Below, in pieces: positions 6,464 to 12,150 of a DNA stretch of 12,150 bases (position 1 is its first letter; the number at the start of each line of letters is the position of its first letter). The notes under the pieces were generated by a model that did no database searches, had not been told where the DNA came from, and saw only the letters and a program-made list of their open reading frames with translations. Source of the DNA: an uncultured Lachnospiraceae bacterium (GTDB lineage: Bacteria > Bacillota > Clostridia > Lachnospirales > Lachnospiraceae); contig CADBNQ010000038.1 in the NCBI GenBank assembly GCA_902796045.1, positions 1 through 12,150 of the forward strand. Reading direction: 5' to 3'. The translations under genes were made by a program, and so were the position numbers.

Positions 6464-6500
6464 AGGTCATCTGTTTTAATTAGCAGATGACCTTTTTTTT
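6464..6500 (+). terminator. Intrinsic terminator of the peroxidase gene
   Basis: AGGTCATCTG (6464-6473) pairs perfectly with CAGATGACCT (6484-6493) over 10 bp around a 10-nt loop, followed by a run of eight T (6493-6500). It lies 40 bp past the stop codon. The T-tract abuts the -35 box of the next promoter. Confidence 0.95.
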
Positions 6501-6501
6501 C

Positions 6502-6530
6502 TTGACTTTTCTAATGAGATATAGTATAAA
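6502..6530 (+). promoter_or_regulatory. Sigma-A-type promoter of the PTS locus
   Basis: TTGACT (6502-6507) and TATAAA (6525-6530) are spaced by 17 bp. The start would fall near 6537, giving a leader of about 228 nt before the regulator gene. The -35 box starts within two bases of the upstream terminator's T-tract, so the two units are packed end to end. No clear cre (catabolite repression) box was seen. Confidence 0.8.
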
Positions 6531-6580
6531 CAGAATATATTTAATAAAACATTTAATAAAAGTAAATATGTATATCAAAA

Positions 6581-6691
6581 ATGGTTCACCATTTTTCCGG
6601 ATACCGGAAATAGGGTGACTGAATGAAATTCCACCCTTGTGAAATTATCAGTATTAAATAAGGCCTCCTTTTTCACTACAATGTGAACCAT
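6581..6691 (+). promoter_or_regulatory. Candidate structured leader RNA with a four-way junction
   Basis: Nested exact complementarities: outer stem ATGGTTCAC (6581-6589) with GTGAACCAT (6683-6691), 9 bp. Inside are TTTCCGG-ATA-CCGGAAA (6594-6610), AGGGTG (6612-6617) with CACCCT (6632-6637), and GTGAAA (6639-6644) with TTTCAC (6671-6676). The inner helices are separated by single nucleotides, as in a compact junction. The third arm contains CCTCCT (6664-6669), the exact complement of AGGAGG (6747-6752) in the regulator's ribosome binding region. A further hairpin with one bulged G and an AAGA loop lies at 6714-6732. I know no riboswitch class with this layout; the fold is inferred by eye. Confidence 0.5.
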
Positions 6692-6764
6692 AACAAGGAT
6701 CAAAAAAACCGATTGGCTGCAAGAGCAGGCCAGATCAGATATGGACAGGAGGAAGGAGTGATAT

Positions 6765-8684
6765 ATGAAGAGTTTATTCGAAGAAAACAGGGCTGTGGTG
6801 ATACTGCAGTATCTCCACAATCACACAGCTGTCAGGATCAGTGCTCTGGCCGCAAAGCTTTCTGTCAGTGAGAGGACTGTTCGCAATGACATCAAGCAGC
6901 TGAACCGGGAACTTGCTTCCTGTGCCGCAATTGAGGGGGAAAAGGGCAGATACGATCTGCGCATCTTTGACATGGACCGCTTCAATGAGCTTTATTTGTC
7001 ACTGACGCAGACAGATGAATTCATGAATTCAGGGCGCAATCGGATGAATTATATCTTCGCAAGTTTGATGAGATCTGATGATGCTATCCTGACAGATGAG
7101 CTTGCTTACGAGATGAATATCGGCAGAACAACCATTGTCAGCGATCTGAAAAAGCTTCGGGAGGAGATTCGTGAGTATAACCTGTCGATCCTGGGGAAGA
7201 CCAGTAAAGGTCTTACCCTGGAGGGAGAGGAGCTTGATATCCGTACTTACGTGATGGAGACCATGTTTGAGGATGTTTATCGGGATTACCCTCTCGACAA
7301 GGAGATCCAGGATATCATCCGACACACATTAAAGGCACATTCCTTCGAAAAGAATGTCAGAGAGAACTATGTCCGGTTTGTCACGCTGATGCTGGACCGG
7401 CTCCTGACAGGGCATGGCCTGGGTAAACTGTCTGCCAAGTATTACAACCTTACCATGAGGTCTTCTTTCGAAGTTGTGGATACGCTTCTGGACCAGCTTG
7501 GCTTGATATTACATACGGACATTCCCATTGAAGAGAAGATCTATACATTTCTTCCCATAGCAGGAATGAGAACACCCGGGGATATCAACGAGCTGCAGAT
7601 GATCAGCCTGGATGACAGTATCCGGCCTCTGATCCAGAAAGTATTTTACAGGATCAGACAGGAACTGAACATCAAGATAGTGACAGACCGATTTGAAGAT
7701 GAATTTCTGTACCATATGATGTTCATGCTGAACCGGATCAGGTTTCATGTAAAGATAGAGAATCCTCTCTATGAAGAATTGATCACAAAGTATCCTCTTG
7801 CCTACCAGATGGCGATAATTGCTTCCATGGTCATCAGTGAGGAGTATGGTTTCACGGTTCCGGATTCTGAGAAGGGTTATCTGACAGCCTATTTTGGTAT
7901 TTTCCTGTCGGAAAACGGGATAGAAGAAGAAAAGCCTTTCCGGATTGCCGTGGTATGTGAAGGGGGAAAGGTGACAGCCCAGCTTATAGAGGTGCAGCTG
8001 AAAAAGGTCCTTGACAGCAAGGCTGAGCTTGCCCTTTATTACAATGAAGCATTTGACCGGGAGGAGCTGGAATCCTACGATATCATACTGACGACATACA
8101 AGCTGCCTTATGAATGCAGCCGGCCCACCATTCGAATCCGTGAGGTATTCAATGAGCGGGAACTGTATCATAAGATTGAGAAAGCAAAGTACTGGGATCA
8201 GGTAGATGTGCCGGTGATTGATAATAACTGGTTTGTCATCAACGGCCTGCTGGATGAGAGCCGCTTCTTTCTGTTTCAGGGAGACGAAAGTTATGAAGAG
8301 GCAGTCTCCATGATGGCAGACAGGCTTGCAGAACAGGGCTATGTCGACGATGATTTTCTTCTGAGACTGAAGGAAAGAGAGAAGAAGGGGACGATGGTAT
8401 TTGACAAGGCTATCGCACTTCCCCACACCGTACATTATGCGGGAGATAAGCTGGTGATGGCGATCGGCGTCTGTGAAACCGGGGTAAAACACCAGGGCCA
8501 TGATATTCCTATCATCATTCTTCTGGGATTCCCGGAAGAGAGCGGGATGGACGATCAGCTGCTGATCAGAATCTACGATGAGATCATAACCATCGCTCAG
8601 GATGAGGATCTGATGAAAAAAATCGCAAAGGCAAAGACCTTTACTGATCTTCTCCGGGTCCTCTACAGACAGCCGGGAGAATGA
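6765..8684 (+). CDS. BglG/MtlR-type PRD transcriptional regulator with EIIB-like and EIIA domains
   Basis: A 639-aa PTS-controlled regulator. In order: an N-terminal winged helix-turn-helix (about 8-60, ISALAAKLSVSERTVRNDI), a second DNA-binding helix-turn-helix (about 95-150), two PRD domains (about 180-285 and 290-385), an EIIB-like domain (about 392-485, Cys398 in VVCEGG) and a C-terminal EIIA domain of the fructose/mannitol type (about 500-636, His554 in ALPHTVH). PTS enzymes phosphorylate such domains, so activity tracks sugar supply. PRD2 keeps His317 (YHMMFMLNRIRF), but the first His of PRD1 seems absent and the second of PRD2 appears as Tyr376. The start is backed by AAGGAG (6753-6758) with 6-nt spacing. 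It heads the glucitol-type PTS genes and probably controls them. RNA antiterminators lack the DNA-binding domains, so DNA activation is more likely. Confidence 0.93.
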   Translation: MKSLFEENRAVVILQYLHNHTAVRISALAAKLSVSERTVRNDIKQLNRELASCAAIEGEKGRYDLRIFDMDRFNELYLSLTQTDEFMNSGRNRMNYIFASLMRSDDAILTDELAYEMNIGRTTIVSDLKKLREEIREYNLSILGKTSKGLTLEGEELDIRTYVMETMFEDVYRDYPLDKEIQDIIRHTLKAHSFEKNVRENYVRFVTLMLDRLLTGHGLGKLSAKYYNLTMRSSFEVVDTLLDQLGLILHTDIPIEEKIYTFLPIAGMRTPGDINELQMISLDDSIRPLIQKVFYRIRQELNIKIVTDRFEDEFLYHMMFMLNRIRFHVKIENPLYEELITKYPLAYQMAIIASMVISEEYGFTVPDSEKGYLTAYFGIFLSENGIEEEKPFRIAVVCEGGKVTAQLIEVQLKKVLDSKAELALYYNEAFDREELESYDIILTTYKLPYECSRPTIRIREVFNERELYHKIEKAKYWDQVDVPVIDNNWFVINGLLDESRFFLFQGDESYEEAVSMMADRLAEQGYVDDDFLLRLKEREKKGTMVFDKAIALPHTVHYAGDKLVMAIGVCETGVKHQGHDIPIIILLGFPEESGMDDQLLIRIYDEIITIAQDEDLMKKIAKAKTFTDLLRVLYRQPGE

Positions 8685-8761
8685 GAAACATCACAGATAT
8701 CAGTAACAGTATCAATTTAGAAGGTTTTTAAAAGGCATATGACAAGAACGGAGGTCAGGAG

Positions 8762-9211
8762 ATGGATGTATTAAAACTTGGTCTGGTGATCATTGCGGCA
8801 TTTATGATCCAGGCAGTACTCAGTTTGATGCAGACGAAGCATTTTAACAATGAATTCATTAAACTGAGAAAGCAGGGGAAAGTGGCCATAGGCAGGAAAT
8901 CCGGAGGGTTTCACGCCGGTGCGATCGTCATGTTTTTGATCGATGACCATGGAAATATTCGAAAGGGAAAGAAGCTGGAGGGAGTATCTTTCCTGGCCAG
9001 AGTCAGGCCCCTTGATGGTTATGAAGGCCGGTATATTGGGGACCTTAAGGAAGAGGACGGGCCGAGAAACCACAGAAATCTCCGAAAGGCCATCGCCGAT
9101 GCAGCATTGACCTATCGAAAGTTTGTCAATGGCGAAGAGATCGATGCGCCGCCTGCTCCTCTGACCAGGATCGGACGTTCTGCCAAAGGCCTTTTGAGAA
9201 AAGCTGTATAG
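8762..9211 (+). CDS. gutM: Glucitol operon activator GutM
   Basis: A 149-aa GutM-family protein, known from E. coli as an accessory activator of the glucitol operon. The N-terminal hydrophobic segment (about residues 5-22, LGLVIIAAFMIQAVLSL) is a probable membrane anchor. It is followed by the conserved basic region with FIKLRKQGKVAIGRKSGGF and VMFLIDDHGNIRKGKKLEG. Length is slightly above the E. coli protein. The start has GGAGG (8750-8754) with 7-nt spacing. It lies 77 bp after the regulator and 45 bp before EIIC, in the gap between regulator and transporter. How GutM works is not well understood; a membrane-linked helper to the PRD regulator is plausible. Confidence 0.92.
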   Translation: MDVLKLGLVIIAAFMIQAVLSLMQTKHFNNEFIKLRKQGKVAIGRKSGGFHAGAIVMFLIDDHGNIRKGKKLEGVSFLARVRPLDGYEGRYIGDLKEEDGPRNHRNLRKAIADAALTYRKFVNGEEIDAPPAPLTRIGRSAKGLLRKAV

Positions 9212-9256
9212 AAACTCTGACACAAGAGATGAATCAAGAAGAGAAAGGCGAATAAA

Positions 9257-9811
9257 ATGGATTTTTTAGTAAAACTTGCAGCCGGATTTATGAACTTATT
9301 TACACTGGGAGGTACTCAGTTTGTTAGCTGGGTCACAGGGATCATACCTACCATTCTGATGCTTCTGGTACTGATGAACTCCATCATCGCTCTGGTGGGA
9401 GATGAAGCGGTAGCAAAACTGGCCAGAGTCAGTGCCGGCAATCCCATCCTGCGTTATATGGTGCTTCCTTTTATCAGCGCATTTATGCTGGGAAATCCCA
9501 TGGCACTCTCCATGGGCAAGTTCTTCCCGGAGTTCTATAAACCTTGTTTTTATGCATCCGTCACATACCATTGTCACACAAACAACGGGATTTTCCCACA
9601 TATCAACGCATCTGAGCTTTTTATCTGGCTTGGTATTGCAAACGGGATCACTCAGCTTGGACTGGATACCACCCCGCTGGCTATCCGCTATCTCCTGGTA
9701 GGTCTGGTAGCAAACTTTATCTCAGGGTGGTCAACGGAATGGACAACCAGATTTGTAGAGAAACAGCAGGGCAAGACACTGAGCCGCGATTTTAAGCCGG
9801 TTCATCAGTAA
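9257..9811 (+). CDS. srlA: PTS glucitol/sorbitol transporter subunit IIC
   Basis: A 184-aa integral membrane protein, close in length to E. coli SrlA (about 187 aa). It carries several hydrophobic segments (near residues 25-45, 65-85, 115-135 and 140-160) and the family's signature stretches LGNPMALSMGKFFPEFYKP and YHCHTNNGIFPH. Together with the EIIBC protein it forms the permease that brings in a hexitol. The ribosome binding site is weak (AGAAAGG, 9243-9248), so translation may depend on reading through from gutM 45 bp upstream. The next gene begins 26 bp downstream. Substrate is assigned by family and could be another polyol. Confidence 0.95.
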   Translation: MDFLVKLAAGFMNLFTLGGTQFVSWVTGIIPTILMLLVLMNSIIALVGDEAVAKLARVSAGNPILRYMVLPFISAFMLGNPMALSMGKFFPEFYKPCFYASVTYHCHTNNGIFPHINASELFIWLGIANGITQLGLDTTPLAIRYLLVGLVANFISGWSTEWTTRFVEKQQGKTLSRDFKPVHQ

Positions 9812-9837
9812 GCAGATATACAGGAGGAATACTTAAG

Positions 9838-10857
9838 ATGGCAGAATATAGATCAATAAAAGTGGAAAGAGGGTCCGGCGGATTTGGAGGGCCACTGGTT
9901 ATCACACCTACAGAAAAAAGAAATAAAGTCATGTATATCACAGGCGGCGGAGCAGAGCCGGAATGTCTGGCAAAGATTGTTGAGCTGACAGGACTGACAC
10001 CGGTCAATGGTTTCAAAACCAATTGTCCGGAGGATGAGCTGGCTCTGGTTATTATCGACTGCGGTGGAACTTTACGATGCGGAATCTATCCCCAGAAGAG
10101 GATACCCACCATCAACACCAACCCGGTAGGGAAGTCCGGTCCACTGGCGAAGTTCATTACCGAGGATATCTATGTTTCAGCAGTGACTTCCAAACAGATC
10201 TCTCCGGCAGATGGAACAGCTCCTGCTGCAGAGGAAGCCAAAGAACCTGCAGTTCAGGAAGAAGCAGAGAGCGGCGCTAAGTTTACAGCAGATATGAAAG
10301 TGTCCGAAACTCTGGCAAAACAGGAAAACAAAAGCCTGATTACGAAACTGGGACTGGGCGCCGGCAAAGTGGTAAATACTTTCTACCAGGCTGCAAGAGA
10401 CGCGGTTCAGACATGCATCACCACCCTGCTTCCCTTCATGGCATTTGTATCCCTGCTGATTGGTATCATCAACGGCTCCGGTTTCGGAAATGCCTTTGCG
10501 CATCTTCTGACCCCTCTGGCAGGAAATGTATTCGGACTTCTGATTTTGGGTATCGTATGCTCTATCCCCGGCCTGTCTGCTTTATTGGGACCGGGTGCTG
10601 TAATCGCACAGATCATCGGAACTCTGGTCGGCGCCGAGATTGGTAAAGGTAATATCAAACCGTCTCTTGCCCTGCCGGCTCTCTTTGCCATCAACTGTCA
10701 GGGCGCCTGCGATTTCATTCCGGTAGGCCTGGGACTGGCAGAAGCAGAAACAGAGACCATCGAGGTCGGTGTGGTATCTGTCATGTATTCCCGCTTTCTG
10801 ACAGGCTGGATCAGAGTTCTTATCGCTTATTTTGCAAGTTTCGGCCTCTATGCATAA
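9838..10857 (+). CDS. srlE: PTS glucitol/sorbitol transporter subunit IIBC
   Basis: A 339-aa protein of the SrlE type. The cytosolic EIIB domain spans about residues 1-120, with GSGGFGGPLVITPTEKRNK at the start and the cysteine-bearing motif DCGGTLRCG (Cys75, Cys81), the likely phospho-acceptor region. An Ala/Glu-rich flexible linker (about 121-148) joins it to the membrane EIIC2 domain (about 165-339) with hydrophobic segments and AINCQGACDFIPVGLG. It accepts phosphate from EIIA and passes it to the incoming polyol. It is about 20 residues longer than the E. coli protein, mostly in the linker. AGGAGG (9822-9827) lies 10 nt before the ATG. Confidence 0.95.
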   Translation: MAEYRSIKVERGSGGFGGPLVITPTEKRNKVMYITGGGAEPECLAKIVELTGLTPVNGFKTNCPEDELALVIIDCGGTLRCGIYPQKRIPTINTNPVGKSGPLAKFITEDIYVSAVTSKQISPADGTAPAAEEAKEPAVQEEAESGAKFTADMKVSETLAKQENKSLITKLGLGAGKVVNTFYQAARDAVQTCITTLLPFMAFVSLLIGIINGSGFGNAFAHLLTPLAGNVFGLLILGIVCSIPGLSALLGPGAVIAQIIGTLVGAEIGKGNIKPSLALPALFAINCQGACDFIPVGLGLAEAETETIEVGVVSVMYSRFLTGWIRVLIAYFASFGLYA

Positions 10858-10922
10858 GAACAGGCGATATATCTTATACATCATGTAATACAGTTTTAAG
10901 TAAAAAAAGGAGAACTTAAAAG

Positions 10923-11288
10923 ATGAAAGTTATCTATGAGAATCAGGTAAAAGGACTGGGAGCATTTGTTGACGCATTTAAAGATGAGAAATTATTTATC
11001 CTCTTTGGAGACAATGCACCGGATGAACTGAAGGATTATACTTACCACGTCAGCGTTAATCCGATCAACGGTACCATCTGTGCTGGACAATTCCTGCAGG
11101 TAGATGACCAGGAATATAAGATCCTGGCAGTCGGAGAGGAGGCACCCGTGACTCTGGAAGGACTTGGCCACTGCTCCGTCCGCTTTAATGGCTCAGATAC
11201 CGTGGATATGCCCGGAAGCATCAATGTGGAAGACAAAGAGATGCCGGATGTGAAGGTTGGAACGGTCATCCGTATCGTTGAGAAATAA
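10923..11288 (+). CDS. srlB: PTS glucitol/sorbitol transporter subunit IIA
   Basis: A 121-aa cytosolic EIIA of the glucitol family, matching E. coli SrlB (123 aa) in length. His42 (DYTYHVSV) sits at the position of the phospho-histidine of SrlB; a second conserved-looking His is His83 (GLGHCSVRF). It takes phosphate from HPr and gives it to EIIB. The start follows AAAGGAG with about 10-nt spacing, 65 bp after the EIIBC stop. An intrinsic terminator follows 22 bp past the stop, so the transporter genes may be expressed apart from the dehydrogenase gene. Confidence 0.94.
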   Translation: MKVIYENQVKGLGAFVDAFKDEKLFILFGDNAPDELKDYTYHVSVNPINGTICAGQFLQVDDQEYKILAVGEEAPVTLEGLGHCSVRFNGSDTVDMPGSINVEDKEMPDVKVGTVIRIVEK

Positions 11289-11310
11289 AACAGCACAAAG
11301 AGGACCTTAT

Positions 11311-11344
11311 AAAACCCGATGTTCATCAGGATCATCGGGTTTTT
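11311..11344 (+). terminator. Intrinsic terminator inside the PTS locus
   Basis: AAAACCCGATG (11311-11321) pairs perfectly with CATCGGGTTTT (11333-11343) around an 11-nt loop, and the arm ends in five T (11340-11344). It lies between the EIIA stop and the next ribosome binding site on the same strand. The T-tract is short, so partial read-through into the downstream gene is possible. Confidence 0.85.
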
Positions 11345-11374
11345 GTTAAAGATGAATCAACAGGAGGAAATATG

Positions 11375-12150
11375 ATGAACATGAGAGAACAGATTGAGAA
11401 GGAATATGGCGGAAGTTGTGCGTGCGGCAAAGCCCATGAGGTAATCCTGGAGGATATCAGGATCGGATCACATATCCTGGATGAGATTCCAGACCTGGTC
11501 CGGAAGCATGGATCGAAGGTCTTTATGATCTCTGATCGCAATACATGGAATGCTGCAGGGAAAGATGTGGCAGCTATTCTTGAGAAGGATGGGATCCTGG
11601 CCGGCTCATGATGCTTTGATCAGGAAAAGCTGGAACCGGATGAAGCGGCAGTAGGATCTGTCCTGATGCATTTTAATACGGATTGTGATTATATTGTTGT
11701 TGTCGGATCGGGGACATTGAACGATATCGGTAAGCTGACATCGGCAGTGACCACAAGACCCTATATGATCGTGGGAACGGCTCCTTCCATGGATGGATTC
11801 GCATCGGCTACTTCCTCGGTCATTAGGGACGGACTTAAGATTTCACTTGGGACAACAGCACCGGTGGCTTTTGTGGCTGATACTTCTATCATGAAAGATG
11901 CCCCTGCAAGGCTGCTCCAGGCAGGAATCGGAGATATGTTCGCCAAATATATCAGCATCTGTGAGTGGCGAATCTCTCATGTGATCAACGATGAGTACTA
12001 CTGCCCGAAGATCGCTTCACTGGTACGGGATGCTCTGGACCGTTGCGCAAAGAACGCAAAAGCACTGATGGACAGAGATGAAAAGGCCGTTTTGGCAGTG
12101 ACAGAAGGACTGGTTTATGCAGGACTTGCCATGGCCATGGCCGGGGTCTC
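11375..12150 (+). pseudogene. egsA: AraM/EgsA-type sn-glycerol-1-phosphate dehydrogenase family gene, interrupted by in-frame TGA; 3' end off window
   Basis: Upstream of the stop: a start (MNMREQIEKEYGGSCACGK) behind AGGAGG (11362-11367), then HEVILEDIRIGSHILDEIP and KVFMISDRNTWNAAGK. The frame meets TGA at 11609-11611, after residue 78. The same frame then stays open to the window end, with NAD-binding GSGTLNDIGK, the family signature TAPSMDGFASATSS, and GDMFAKYISICEWRIS, which mark the G1P-dehydrogenase (AraM/EgsA) branch of the iron/zinc alcohol-dehydrogenase-like fold. Both halves look well conserved, so the break is a single codon: a recent nonsense mutation, a sequence error or a recoded selenocysteine. 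TGA is a true stop elsewhere here (channel and regulator genes). ATG 11372 is a second start option. In-frame re-initiation at ATG 11666 lacks a good ribosome binding site. The true substrate in this PTS context is uncertain. Confidence 0.8.

Noticed and set aside
6612..6637. AGGGTG in the PTS leader as a T-box signature
   Set aside because: The T-box core continues GGNACCGCG, which is absent, there is no terminator/antiterminator pair, and the downstream gene is not tRNA-related.
6683..6871. 62-aa open frame spanning the regulator's start
   Set aside because: It would need a GTG start inside the structured leader, has no ribosome binding site and overlaps the true gene in another frame.
7509..8501. 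330-aa minus-strand open frame opposite the PRD regulator
   Set aside because: Long, but antisense to a multi-domain protein recognised along its full length; its translation is Cys/His-rich low-quality sequence without recognisable motifs.
2973..11611. Genome-wide reassignment of TGA as a sense codon
   Set aside because: TGA ends the channel gene (2973-2975) and the regulator gene (8682-8684) at the expected protein lengths, so it acts as a normal stop.

Overview
The window looks like a chromosomal segment of a Gram-positive anaerobe of the Clostridia, probably Lachnospiraceae or a close relative. This is inferred from strong AGGAGG-type ribosome binding sites, sigma-A-type promoters, intrinsic terminators with T-tracts, mid-range GC genes separated by AT-rich spacers, and the gene families present. 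No rRNA, tRNA, insertion sequence or phage gene was recognised.

Left end (1-441): the last part of a type I-E-like CRISPR array, with 28-bp repeats, 33-bp spacers and a strict 61-bp period. The final repeat is degenerate, so the trailer end faces right. The leader and any cas genes lie outside the window. About 480 bp of AT-rich DNA without a gene follows (442-922); it may hold a promoter and a folded leader. Next, on the + strand, come a 74-aa unknown protein overlapping a CASTOR/POLLUX-like ion channel with RCK domains (923-2975), a Nim/pyridoxamine-oxidase-like flavoprotein (3014-3490) and an HSL-type alpha/beta hydrolase (3547-4431).

Middle (4456-6500): ATP-dependent 6-phosphofructokinase (pfkA, - strand) diverges from a Cys-type glutathione peroxidase (+ strand). 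The 369-bp region between them has a near-perfect sigma-A promoter in each direction and an unusual density of short inverted repeats. The peroxidase ends at a strong intrinsic terminator, whose T-tract runs straight into the promoter of the next operon.

Right (6503-12150): a glucitol/sorbitol-type PTS locus. It begins with a long leader that can fold as a four-way junction, followed by a BglG/MtlR-type PRD regulator, GutM, EIIC, EIIBC and EIIA. After an internal terminator comes an AraM/EgsA-type (sn-glycerol-1-phosphate dehydrogenase family) gene that runs off the window and is interrupted by one in-frame TGA. The inferred logic is that the regulator senses PTS phosphorylation, GutM assists activation, and EIIA/EIIB/EIIC import and phosphorylate a polyol. 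The usual sorbitol-6-phosphate dehydrogenase is not seen here; an EgsA-family enzyme occupies the next position.

The signals most worth following up are the four-way-junction leader with an internal anti-Shine-Dalgarno sequence (6581-6764), the in-frame TGA in the EgsA-like gene (11609-11611), the dyads between pfkA and the peroxidase gene, and two CRISPR spacers that each contain a perfect 12-bp palindrome. No complete new system can be claimed from sequence alone.
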